Assembly: GCF_901709675.1 (NCBI RefSeq)
Contig: NC_051094.1
Location: forward strand, 19,186,501 to 19,250,500
DNA length: 64,000 nucleotides
Source of the DNA: Syngnathus acus
Lineage: Eukaryota; Chordata; Actinopteri; Syngnathiformes; Syngnathidae
Direction: 5' to 3'
Shown: piece after piece, positions 35,530 to 45,429 of the stretch
How the letters are laid out: each line of letters opens with the position of its first letter
How positions within the stretch are numbered: the stretch's first letter is position 1
Made by a program: the position numbers and the translations under genes
The notes under the pieces: generated by a model
What the model was told of the DNA's origin: nothing
Database searches by the model: none
Seen by the model: the letters and a program-made list of their open reading frames with translations, nothing else

Positions 35530-35750
35530 TTAAAATTCCCATTCATGGTCTTCGCCTTCACACACAATTTCTTCAGAGATTGCATTTTCTAGTTAGTTAT
35601 TCCTGTCCTTTATTATTATTAGTGTAAAGGTGAAGACCTTCACACTATTGTTATTCCTGTCCTTTATTATTATTATTGTGTGAAGGCTGTTATTCTACTT
35701 TGTTATTTTGTGTAGGCGAAGGCCTTCACACATTGTTATTCTACTTTATT
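35530..35750. repeat. GAAGGCCTTCACAC repeat block
   Basis: Three related units of about 70 bp combine GTGTGAAGG / CCTTCACAC palindromic pieces with TTATTCCTGTCCTTTATTAT. No coding potential. It lies between the minisatellite and the pogo-type copy 2. Confidence 0.6.
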
Positions 35751-36075
35751 ATTACCGTAATTTTCGGACTATAAGTCGCGGTTTTTTTCATAGTTTGGGT
35801 GGGGGGGCGACTTATACTGAGGAGCGACTTATATGTGAATTTTTTCACAAATTTTCAAAATTCAAAAAAAAAAAAAGGAAACAAAAAGAAAAAGAAAAAA
35901 AAAGTTAAACTGCGACAAACAAACCGCAATGTAGCAAGGGATTACTGTAATTTGAATTTCAAGTGACGTCAGTGGCGCGGCACTGTGGTTGTTTACATAA
36001 AGGACAAAGATTCGATCACGGGATGACGAAGATGACGAAGATGACGAAGGGCCCCGCGTACTACCGGCACCATTA

Positions 36076-36138
36076 GCGGCTTTGTTTGTAAGTGACACGG
36101 AGGACGAAGAGTTTGAAGGTTTTAATAATTTGAAGTGA
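36076..36138 (+). pseudogene. remnant C terminus of pogo-type transposase
   Basis: Reads LFVSDTEDEEFEGFNNLK and stop, as at 15045-15107 and like the end of the transposase at 62392. Confidence 0.65.
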
Positions 36139-36160
36139 CACAGAAGGTTTGAAAAACTAT

Positions 36161-36500
36161 TATGGCTTTTACGCACGCCCGGTCCTACTCTACGGAGCTC
36201 TCTTTCACCTCCGTGGATTGAAGTCGGGGGCCGGCGCTCGGCCGGGTGGCTGTCCATGGACGGTGGATGGGGCTCGAACATAGCTTTTACGCACGCCCGG
36301 TCCTACTCTACGGAGCTCTCTTTCACCTCCGTGGATGGAAGTCGGGGGCCGGCGCTCGGCCGGGTGGCTGTCCGGGGACGTTGGATGGGGCTTGGACATG
36401 GCTTTTACGCACGCCCGGTCCTATTCTATGGAGCTCTCTTCCACCTCCGTGACTGGAAGTGCCACCTCCGGGGATGGAAGTCCACGCCGCCACACACCTG
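36161..36500 (+). repeat. three tandem ~119-bp GC-rich units
   Basis: Units start at 36161, 36280 and 36398, each opening with GCTTTTACGCACGCCCGGTC. Copy 1 has two units, so the number varies between copies. Confidence 0.8.
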
Positions 36501-36544
36501 GAAGTTGTCGCGGGTGCTTGGGGCCGTGTGGTCGTGAACTATTT

Positions 36545-39500
36545 ATGTAAATCCAAGATGGCGGCGCCCCTGTTGGCCGCGGCCGCTACGGGTCTCAGCA
36601 TTCGACGAGGATATTCACAAAATATGTCGCCTAGGACACTACAAACAACTCAAAGTTTAGTTTATCCATCCAGTAGATTAGCGTATGATCGCCAGCGCCT
36701 GCTGGAGGTACGGTCATCGAGTGTTTTCGGACACGTAGCCACAACTACCCTAGTCTGTTTGCGTAGCCTCGGAGTGCTCAGGGCGCTAGCCCCAGGAGCT
36801 CACGACGCAGCGGGCTCGCCGGGCAGCACACGCCGGAGGAGGAGTAAGCGTAGGCGGTGTGACCGGCGGCGAAAGCGCGGCTGTCGAGGTGGGCTAACGG
36901 CTAAGCTGAGAGCTAACCCCTACAAACCGCCGCTTCCATCCATCTTCCTCTCCAACGTCCGCTCGCTGGATAATAAAATGGACCATCTAAAACTGGAACT
37001 CTCTTCAAAGAGGGAAGTTAGAAACTGCTGCGCTCTCATCCTGACGGAGACATGGCTGAACTCATCAATGCCGGACAACGCCGTTAGCCTGGAGGGGCTC
37101 GCTACATTCCGCGCCGACAGAAACAGCGAGCTAAGCGGTAAATCCCGAGGAGGTGGGCTGTGTGTCTACATCAACAACAACTGGTGCAAAAATGCTAGAT
37201 CTGTCGCCAGCTTCTGCTCTTCGGACATCGAGCTTTTGACTGTGAACTGCAGACCCTTCTACCTGCCCAGGGAGTTTACTGTTGTTAGCATCACGGCTGT
37301 GTACGTGCCTCCTAGCGCTAACACTAAAGAGGCCATGAGGGTTCTCTACCGGACAATTAGTGAGCTGCAATCCACGCACACAGAGGGGGTTTTCATCATT
37401 GCTGGGGACTTCAACCAGGCTAGCATGAAGACTATTCTCCCTCATTTTTACCAACACGTGGATTTTCCAACTCGGGGAGAGAACACTCTGGACTTGGTTT
37501 ACACCAATATAAAGGATGCATTCAGAGCAGCCCCCCGCCCCCACCTCGGCTCTTCAGACCACCTATCTGTTATGCTAACCCCTGCATACAGGCCCCTGCT
37601 GATCAGAGCAAAACCCACAGTGAAGCAGGTGAGGGTGTGGTCTGAGGGGGCCATGGAGGCACTCCAGGACTGCTTTGAGTGCTCTGACTGGGACATGTTC
37701 AAATCAGCAGCAACATATGACAATCAGATCAACATTGATGAGTACGCCATGACTGTGTCAGCCTACATCAACAAATGCTCCGAGGACGTCAGCACCACTA
37801 AGAACATCATCACCCGAGCCAACCAACGACCCTGGATGACTGAGGATGTACGTCATACGCTGCGAGCACGGAACTCAGCCTTCAAGTCTGGCGACAAGGA
37901 GGCACTGAGGACAGCGAGAGCCAACTTGAACCGTGCCATCAGGCTAGCGAAGCGAAGCCACAGTCGGAAAATTCAGGATTTTTTCCACGACGCCAATAAC
38001 ACCAGGAGTATGTGGCAAGGCATACGGGCGATCACGGACTACAACTCACCCTCCCCCCCGGTGGGTGAGGTTGATGCTGACTTCCTAAATGGTCTAAATA
38101 ACTTCTTTGGGCGTTTTGAGGCACTAAACAGCACTCCGGCAGTTAAAACTGTTCCCCACCAGGAAGAGGAGGTCCTCTGCCTTGACTCAGCCGACGTGTG
38201 GAAGACTCTGAGAAGAGTCAACCCACGTAAGGCCCCAGGCCCCGACAACATACCTGGGCGGGTGTTCAAGGAATGTGCAGGCCAGCTGGCTGGTGTCATC
38301 ACAGACATTTTTAACATCTCGCTGGACCAAGCCAAAGTGCCAGTGTGCTTCAAGGCTGCCTCCATCATTCCGGTGCCGAAGAAACCTCAAATCACCTCAT
38401 GGAAGGACTACAGACCTGTGGCACTGACTCCCATCATGATGAAGTGCTTCGAAAGGCTGCTCAAAGATCACATCGTCTCCAGACTCCCCCCAACATTCGA
38501 TCCGTTCCAGTTTGCCTACCGGCAGAACCGCTCCACTGAGGATGCCATCTCCTCCGTTCTTCACCTGAGCCTGGCTCACCTGGAGGAGAGGAACACCCAC
38601 GTGCGGTTGCTGTTCCTGGACTTCAGCTCAGCGTTTAATACCATCATTCCACAACATCTGGTGGAAAAACTGGAACACCTGGGCTTCAGCACCCCCCTTC
38701 GGAACTGGCTGCTAGACTTCCTCACCAACAGACCTCAGTCAGTCCGGGTCGGACAGAACACCTCCGATGTCATCACCCTCAGCACAGGCTCCCCTCAGGG
38801 CTGCGTCCTGAGCCCCCTGCTGTTCACCCTGATGACACACGACTGCGCCCCCAGGTTCACCACCAATCACATCGTGAAGTTTGCAGACGACACAACGGTG
38901 GTGGGCCTCATCAGGGACAACAACGACCTGGACTACAGAGAGGAGGTGGAGCAGTTGGTGGGCTGGTGCAGAGAAAATAGCCTGATCCTGAATGTGGAGA
39001 AGACGAAGGAGATCATCGTCGACTTCAGGAAGAACCAGCCTCACCACGCTCCACTGATCATCAACAGCTCAGCTGTGGAGGTGGTCAGCAGCACTAAATT
39101 CCTGGGAGTCCACATCACAGACGACCTCACCTGGACTGTGAACACCACAACACTGGTCAAGAGGGCACAGAAGCGCTTGTACTTCCTGCGGAGGATGAGG
39201 AGAGCCCACCTGCCCCCACCCATCATGAGGACGTTCTACCGAAGCACCATAGAGAGCATTCTGACAAGCTGTCTCTCGGTGTGGTGTGGAGGTTGCAGCG
39301 CCTCCGATTGGAAGAACCTGAGGAGAGTGGTGAGGACAGCAGAGAGGATCATCGGGGCTCCTCTTCCCTCCATTCAGGACTTGTCATCCCAGCGCTGCGT
39401 GTCCCGAGCCCGAAATATTATCAGTGACCCATCACACCCCCACCATGGACTGTTCTCCCTGCTGCCCTCTGGGAAGAGGTTTCGCAGCATCCGCTGCAGG

Positions 39501-39815
39501 TCCACCAGGTTCTGCAATAGTTTTTTCCCTGCTGTCGTCAGACTGCTGAACATTCAAACGTAGCATTCCTCTGCACACTTGTAAATACTGTTTTTGTCTC
39601 CTGCACTGTTCACATACTTTATCACTGCTGCACTTTGTACTTTATAATTATCTTATCTCATATTTTTATATAGAATGTCACTTTTTTTTAACCAGCCGAA
39701 ATACCTCTACATTGCTGAAAGCCGTATGCAACGAAATTTCGTTTTGTACACACCTAGTGTTGACAAAATGACAATAAAGTTCTGTCTAAGTCTAAGTCTA
39801 AGTCTAAGTCTATAG
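36545..39815 (+). mobile_element. LINE copy D, full length with intact frame
   Basis: The 5' end lies just before ATG 36558. The 3' UTR includes AATAAAG near 39773 and ends in a (TCTAAG)n tail at 39782-39815. Copy C is the same family. It is inserted in the pogo-type element copy 2. Confidence 0.85.
36558..39563 (+). CDS. LINE ORF2: AP-like endonuclease plus reverse transcriptase, uninterrupted
   Basis: 1,001 residues if ATG 36558 (AAGATGG, good context) is used. The frame is open further upstream, but that part is DNA-transposon repeat. Endonuclease: NVRSLDNKMD (~133), LTETWL (~161), AGDFNQAS (~282), SSDHLSVM (~332). Reverse transcriptase: [24 protein letters not shown] and [10 protein letters not shown] with the catalytic ADD near residue 775. 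The protein would nick target DNA and copy LINE RNA at the nick. No ORF1 is visible upstream, as in several CR1/L2 lineages. One oddity: the conserved NDYRP block reads KDYRP here, while copies A, B and C keep N. L2 versus Rex1/CR1 assignment is not settled. Confidence 0.85.
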   Translation: MAAPLLAAAATGLSIRRGYSQNMSPRTLQTTQSLVYPSSRLAYDRQRLLEVRSSSVFGHVATTTLVCLRSLGVLRALAPGAHDAAGSPGSTRRRRSKRRRCDRRRKRGCRGGLTAKLRANPYKPPLPSIFLSNVRSLDNKMDHLKLELSSKREVRNCCALILTETWLNSSMPDNAVSLEGLATFRADRNSELSGKSRGGGLCVYINNNWCKNARSVASFCSSDIELLTVNCRPFYLPREFTVVSITAVYVPPSANTKEAMRVLYRTISELQSTHTEGVFIIAGDFNQASMKTILPHFYQHVDFPTRGENTLDLVYTNIKDAFRAAPRPHLGSSDHLSVMLTPAYRPLLIRAKPTVKQVRVWSEGAMEALQDCFECSDWDMFKSAATYDNQINIDEYAMTVSAYINKCSEDVSTTKNIITRANQRPWMTEDVRHTLRARNSAFKSGDKEALRTARANLNRAIRLAKRSHSRKIQDFFHDANNTRSMWQGIRAITDYNSPSPPVGEVDADFLNGLNNFFGRFEALNSTPAVKTVPHQEEEVLCLDSADVWKTLRRVNPRKAPGPDNIPGRVFKECAGQLAGVITDIFNISLDQAKVPVCFKAASIIPVPKKPQITSWKDYRPVALTPIMMKCFERLLKDHIVSRLPPTFDPFQFAYRQNRSTEDAISSVLHLSLAHLEERNTHVRLLFLDFSSAFNTIIPQHLVEKLEHLGFSTPLRNWLLDFLTNRPQSVRVGQNTSDVITLSTGSPQGCVLSPLLFTLMTHDCAPRFTTNHIVKFADDTTVVGLIRDNNDLDYREEVEQLVGWCRENSLILNVEKTKEIIVDFRKNQPHHAPLIINSSAVEVVSSTKFLGVHITDDLTWTVNTTTLVKRAQKRLYFLRRMRRAHLPPPIMRTFYRSTIESILTSCLSVWCGGCSASDWKNLRRVVRTAERIIGAPLPSIQDLSSQRCVSRARNIISDPSHPHHGLFSLLPSGKRFRSIRCRSTRFCNSFFPAVVRLLNIQT

Positions 39816-40116
39816 TTATTTGATATATTTTATTTCATATAGCAACTTGTATGTTTGTATCGTTACAGTTCAGTACTTGTTGGCTCGTTGAACTCTTGTT
39901 TTGTTAAATAAAGAGATGTTTACCAAACCCACGTCTTTCCTTGTACTTTGTTAACGCTATAACATAGTTATATACTAGATCTGTGGAATAACGACGAGGC
40001 TGACGTCAGGGCGCACGCGCGGCGTTGTTGACAAAGGACGAGGAATTTGATCGATGGATTTAATGATTTGGAGTGACACAAATGGTTTGATAATATTGTT
40101 GTATAAATAATAGTTA

Positions 40117-40614
40117 CCGTTTTTTTCCATGTATAATGCGCCCCCATGTATAATACGCACCCTAGAAATGGCATGTTGATGCTGGAAAAAAGCCTGTACC
40201 CATGTATAATACGCACCCAAATTTTGACTCCTACTTAAGTCCGTAAACGTAAAATTATTCCAGAAAAAAGATAATCTTTGGGAACAACCGGATGTTATTC
40301 TGCCGGTCAGTATCACTGCGCATGCGCTAGCAAACTCAATAGCGAAGAAATGTTTCGGATTTGTGTAGGGTACATTGTGACAGCAAACGAGCAGGTGATC
40401 GAGCAAGCGTCTGATACGAGAGCATTGTGTTCGTATGGAGCGTGTTTGAAGTGAACAGCAGAGAAGAAAGCGCATCTGTAATGGCGGCCTCCGTATGATA
40501 TCCGGATAAAAAAAAGAATTTAAAGAAGAAATTTGTACCCATGTATAATGCGCACCCCAGATTTTAGGACAATAAATTAGTTACATTTTGCGCATTATAC
40601 ATGGAAAAAAACGG
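40117..40614. mobile_element. MITE, deletion derivative of the 4623 family
   Basis: Same CCGTTTTTTTCCATGTATAA ends and TA flanks (40115-40116 and 40615-40616). It shares blocks such as GGTCAGTATCACTGCGCATG with 4623-6188 but lacks the SINE and other inner sequence. Nested inside pogo-type copy 2. Confidence 0.85.
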
Positions 40615-41342
40615 TATTTGATATATACTTTATATATCGTTATATGGGTCTGTGGAATATTTAGAATATACGCGGCATCGTTTCCATAACGGACGATCGA
40701 TGGATTTAATGAATTGGAGTGACACAGATGGTTTTATAAATGTGTTATTTATGTAATAGTTACTTGAATAACTCTGAATGTTACGTCAGGCCCGTTCTCA
40801 GCACTTCGTTTGTGTTTATGTCACGTTAGCATACCTTTCGTTTAGCCTGTTGTTGCTCGTTCATGTCTATTCTTGGTGTTGGATTTTGTCGAATAAATTT
40901 CCCCCAAAATGCGACTTGTACTCCATAGCGACTTATCATTATATGGGTCTGTGGAATATTTAGAATATTTAGACATCAGCGGCGCATACGCGGCATCATT
41001 TCCACAAAGGACGATCGATGGATTTAATGAATTGGAGTGACACAGATGGTTTTATAAACGTGTTATTTATGTAATAGTTATTTGAATAACTCTGAATGTT
41101 ACGTCAGGCCCGTTCTCAGCTCTTCGTTTGTGTTTATGACACGTTAGCATACCTATCGTTTAGCCTGTTGTTGCTCGTTCATGTCTGTTCTTGGTGTTGG
41201 ATTTTGTCGAATAACTTTCCCCCAAAATGCGACTTGTACTCCGGAGCGACTTATACGTATATGTTCTTTTTTTCACGTTACTGTGCATTTTATGGCTAAT
41301 TCGACCTATATTCCGGAGCCAGTTTTAGTCTGAAAATTACGG

Positions 41343-41988
41343 TACTCAGCACGAGTGTCGTTTGACTTCAGAGGGATTGGTGTCATAAAGAGATTATATT
41401 GATTCTTTTAGAATTAATTTAACAAAGTTGGTTAACATTCGGACGAGTGCCTTCACCCCCGGCTTATTCAACCCTTTAATGGGAAGCCGGTCGCTTTAAT
41501 AAAAAGTGCAGGTTTGACAGGAAATGTTATACCTTACTCATGAACTCGTAAGCAATTCTAAACCTGAATCAGGAAAAAACTTAACTGGTGCAACCAGCCC
41601 TTACTAGTCAATATGAAATCTGTAAGATATGACCACCAATGGCTCTATTGCAACTGAAACACCAGCACGGGACAAGAATTTTGATATGTCAATATTCAGT
41701 TGACAAGTCTAGAAACTTAAACCCTTAAGTGCCAGTAACACTTGCAGAGAATAGTGGTTATATAAAAACATGTACTTATGATGAATCTATCTCTCTCTAA
41801 AGACAATGGGGTGAAAAAGTAGATGTACTGTTCAGTTGTAAAAAGACAAAATGTGTACAACACTTATTTTGTGTTGAATATGTTTATTCAATATTGCATT
41901 AATGATACTGTGCATTCGCCATGTAATTAATTTTTCATCTATGTGAATCTTTTGTACATACTGGAAATTTGTGATTTCATCACTTCAT
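41343..41988 (+). other. host intron
   Basis: AT-rich with frequent stops in all frames. Nothing recognised. Confidence 0.45.
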
Positions 41989-42222
41989 CCAACCATCCAT
42001 CCATTTTCTATACCGCTTGTCCCCACGGGGACGCGGGCGTGCTGGACAGCACAGCAGTCATTGGGCAGCAGGCAGGGGACACCCTGAACCGGTTGCCAGC
42101 CAATCGCAGGGCACATAGAAACGAACAACTACTCACACTTAGGGACAATTTGGAGTGCTCAATCGGCCTACCAAGCATGATTTTGGGATGTGGGAGGAAA
42201 CCGGAATGCCCGGAGAAAACCC
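41989..42222 (-). mobile_element. tRNA-type SINE, first family, 5'-truncated
   Basis: Reverse complement of the body and tail of the SINE at 1918, from CCATCCATTTTCTATACCGC to GGAGAAAACCC. The tRNA-like head is missing. Confidence 0.75.
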
Positions 42223-42359
42223 AACCTCATAATGTAAACAAATTAATTGGTTTTGTGATAAAAGATAAGAAGGTAGGGCTGTGTCTGTGTTTTGTTGTGT
42301 TGCTTTTCACAAGCGATGATCTTTTTTAGGTGAGCCGAGGTGATGACGCACGCCATCAA

Positions 42360-43110
42360 GTAAACTCCATCCATCTTCTACCGCTTATCCTGGGTTGGGT
42401 TGCGGGGGCAGCAGCTTTAGGAGCGACGCCGAGACCTCCCTCTCCCCAGCCACTTCGTCAAGTTCATCCTCGGGGATCTCAAGGCATTCCCAGGCCAGCT
42501 GAGACACAGTCTCTCCAGCGCGTCCTGGGTCGTCACCGGGGTCTGCTGCTGGTGAGAGGTGTCAAGGAGGCATCCTAATGAGATGCCTGAGCCATCTCAT
42601 GTGGCTCCTCTCAACGTCAAGGAGCAGCATCTTGACTCAGAGTCCCTCACAGATGACTGAGCTTCTCACCCTATCTCTAAAGGATAGCCCGGACACCCTG
42701 CGGAGGAAACTCATTTTGGCCGCTTGTATCCGGGCTCTTGTACTTTTGGTCATGACCCATAGGTCGGTTTGACCCATAGGTAGGTTCACCTTTTGGCTCA
42801 GCTCTTCACCACAACGGACCGATACAACAGACACCGACCACCTTACAGCCACAGGTCCGGTCGGCCGCCTAAACAATGGAGGCACGGAACGTGGTCCGCT
42901 CAGACTCAATGTCCCCGGCCTACCCCAGGATGTGGGAAAAGCTCTGTTGGAGGTGGGAGTTACACCCAGCTCTGTCCGAGTCACGTGTCGTTGGGTCCTT
43001 GGGCAGGACACTTCACACACCTTACCTCCAGTGCCACTCACACTGTTAGATGGAGGTCGGAGGGGCACTGGCAGCCACGCCTCAGCCAGCCTGTCTCAGG
43101 ACAGCTGTGA
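42360..43110 (-). pseudogene. fish LINE fragment, unnamed
   Basis: Contains blocks such as GATGCCTGAGCCATCTCATG and ACCCTGCGGAGGAAACTCAT, which I recognise as a dispersed fish non-LTR element. No long frame survives. The right part (about 42787-43110) may be a second repeat. Family and orientation are uncertain. Confidence 0.4.
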
Positions 43111-43188
43111 CTACACATGAAGATTTCCACCACTACAGTGCGAATGGGTGTGCTTTGAATACAATAGTGAAGCGTCTTTTAGTGTTCA

Positions 43189-44300
43189 ATTTATTTATTC
43201 TACTAGTGAACATTTGGGCATCACTAGTTAACTACCGTATTTTCCGCCCTAAAAGGCGCACCGGATTATAAGGTGCACCTTCAATGAACGGCCCATTTTA
43301 AAACTTTGTCCATATATAAGGCGCACCGGATTATAAGGCGCATAAAATAGAAGCTATACTGCAACAAACTGAGGTTGACTAGGGTTGCGGTATGCATCCA
43401 CTAGCCAATAACCAACGAGCCCTCTGTAAACAATCGCGTTTCTCAAACGATCTCCTATAAAATGATCGGAACTGACTAAAGTTCGATCTAACGCATTGGT
43501 ACTACTTACCTATGTTTCCCTTCCATATCGATCCGTAGATTTACTCGAAACATTAACAGAGCAGCCTATTTTGACATGAAATAGCCTGGTACGTATAGCA
43601 GCTATCGTTATAGCATTAGCCATCCGCAAAGCCCCACGAGCCTCAGCTCGCAATCTCCCATGAGCCTCAGCAAAGTGTAAACAATCACGTTTCTCAAACG
43701 ATCTCCTATAAAATGATCGGAACTGACTAAAGTTCGATCTAACACATTGGTACTGCTTACCTATGTTTCCCTTCCATATCAATCCGTAAATTTACTCGAA
43801 ACATTAACGGAGCAGCCTATTTTGAAATGAAATAGCCTCGCGGGTACAACAGCTATTCGGTGACGCCCCCTGACTACAGTTACCGTAATGTTGGGAAGCG
43901 ATGCGACCTTGTAATTTACTAGTCGTACTAAAACGTACTGAAACATTTTGGCAGAGCACTGTGTACAACCAGTATGGATCAACAAATTCATCAATTGATC
44001 CATATATAAGGCGCACTGGACTATAAGGCGCACTGTCGGCTTTTGAGAAAATTTTAGGTTTTTAGGTGCGCCTTTTAGGGCGGAAAATACGGCAGTTAAA
44101 TCAAAATAGCCTTTTGACTATTTTACTAGTGAGCAGGTCGGCATCTACTAGTTCTACTAGTGGACATTTTGAATCTGACTAGTCAAAATGTCACACTAGT
44201 GCTCGTGGATATTTGGGGCATAACTAGTACCAAGTAAAATGTTTTTAGACTTGCTAGTTAAATATCAAGGGTTTAAGGGGCTTTCGCTAGTAAACTAGTA
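43189..44300. repeat. ACTAGT-rich repeat split by the MITE
   Basis: The palindrome ACTAGT occurs about nine times in roughly 250 bp outside the MITE (43190-43231 and 44130-44300), often with CATTTTG or CATTTGGGGCAT between copies. It looks like a degenerate tandem repeat into which the MITE at 43235 inserted. Confidence 0.6.
43235..44092. mobile_element. TA-type MITE with CCGTATTTTCCGCCCTAAAA ends
   Basis: The left end CCGTATTTTCCGCCCTAAAA and the right end TTTTAGGGCGGAAAATACGG are perfect inverted repeats. The left flank is TA; the right has decayed to CA. The motif ATAAGGCGCACCGGATTATA is shared with the autonomous pogo element at 61433. An internal duplication of ~260 bp (about 43428 and 43678) is present. 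No gene. Confidence 0.85.
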
Positions 44301-44308
44301 AAGGAAAA

Positions 44309-44488
44309 TGTGCTTTTTGGCAGCTTGCAAACATATTTTATTAAAGGCTACGTTAGACATATATATAATCACATCCAAATAATCTTCGGTAGTGGCTGTA
44401 CTTATGCAAAGCATTTGATGAACCGGAAAGTGAGGAAGTGTGCAGACAACTGATTGAGCTACTGGTCTTCTCTTTGACAGAACGAACT
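44309..44488 (+). repeat. internally deleted 5' LTR of ERV2
   Basis: Starts TGTGCTTTTTGGCAGCTTGC like the 3' LTR, follows it for about 140 bp, then jumps from GACAACTG to ATTGAGC, skipping about 390 bp present at 47837-48227. A shared CTG lies at the jump. It ends abruptly inside LTR sequence at GAACGAACT, joined to env. Confidence 0.75.
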
Positions 44489-45377
44489 GGTGATAACGAA
44501 TTGTACGACCGCCTCCCAGCAAACGCCTCGGGGGCGTGTGCGCTTGCCTCACTGATTATGCCTGTGTTAGTTGTCCCCATTGATTTCCAGAGCATCAACT
44601 GGAACGCGGAGCTCCCGTTGACAGGGCTGTTGCAGCGGGCACGGCGCGACCTACAGCTTTTGGTAAGCAGAACTGGCGCTGCGGGATGAACTAAGCGAAA
44701 ACGACCCAACATACAGTATATAGACGCTATCGGTGTGCCCAGGGGTGTCCCAGATAAGTACAAACTCGCCAATCAGATATCCTCGGGATTCGAAAGCATT
44801 TTTAATATGGGTCATCCCGAACAAAAATGTGGACCGAATCAATTATGTCCACTATAATGTACAGAGATTGGGAAACTATACCGCTGAATCATTTGCGGCG
44901 GTCCATGAGCAACTTGCGGCTACCTCGCTCATGGCCTTTCAGAACCGCATCGCATTGGACATGCTATTGGCGAAAGAACAAGGCGTGTGCGGCATGTTCG
45001 GTGAATCTTGTTGCACGTTCATTCCAAACAATACCGCACCTGGGGGGCGGCTAACTAAGGCATTGGAGGGACTCCGCACCCTAAACAAAAAGATGAAGGA
45101 TCATTCCGGTGTACACACCAATATTTGGTCTGATTGGATGAAAACGTTCGGAAGCTGGAAAGGCCTCATCATGTCTGTGCTTGTCGCTGTGGCTATTTTT
45201 ACTGCAATAATGATTTTATGCGGCTGCTGTTGTATTCCATGTATTAGATCACTCACTGTCCGGTTGATCGAGAAAACCGTTGGCCCGTTACCACCGAATG
45301 GCCAATATACCCTGGTGACTCAACATGAGCTGCCGGGGGAAGAAAGAACCGACAGTGCGCTGGTCGCTGCTTGCTAG
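44489..45377 (+). pseudogene. endogenous retroviral env, broken (ERV2)
   Basis: Homologous to the ERV1 env. The surface-subunit tail runs from 44489 in one frame and stops near 44689. The middle lies in a second frame. The ectodomain and membrane anchor are open in a third frame from about 44808 to 45377. Visible features are the CX6CC motif (CGMFGESCC), the anchor VLVAVAIFTAIMIL and the CGCCCIPC cluster. At least two frameshifts, near 44660-44700 and in the T run near 44800, prevent expression of a whole protein. Gag and pol are absent. Confidence 0.8.
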
Positions 45378-45388
45378 AGTAACAGGTG

Positions 45389-45429
45389 ATGACCTCATAA
45401 ATGAGGTCATGAGAGGGAATAAAGGAAAA
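45389..45429 (+). promoter_or_regulatory. inverted repeat and polypurine tract of ERV2
   Basis: A perfect 10-bp inverted repeat, ATGACCTCAT-AA-ATGAGGTCAT (45389-45410), is followed at once by the purine tract GAGAGGGAATAAAGGAAAA (45411-45429), which borders the LTR start TGTGC. Polypurine tracts prime plus-strand DNA synthesis in retroviruses. ERV1 has the same arrangement at 32280-32320. Confidence 0.75.

Larger units (their letters stand above)
35755..41342. mobile_element. pogo-type non-autonomous element, copy 2
   Basis: The left end CCGTAATTTTCGGACTATAA and the right end TTTTAGTCTGAAAATTACGG lie between TA dinucleotides. It holds a transposase C-terminal remnant (36076-36138), three tandem ~119-bp units (36161-36500), LINE copy D (36545-39815), a MITE (40117-40614) and a ~320-bp internal duplication (about 40640-41280). 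Copy 1 is 11500-15977. Confidence 0.8.
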
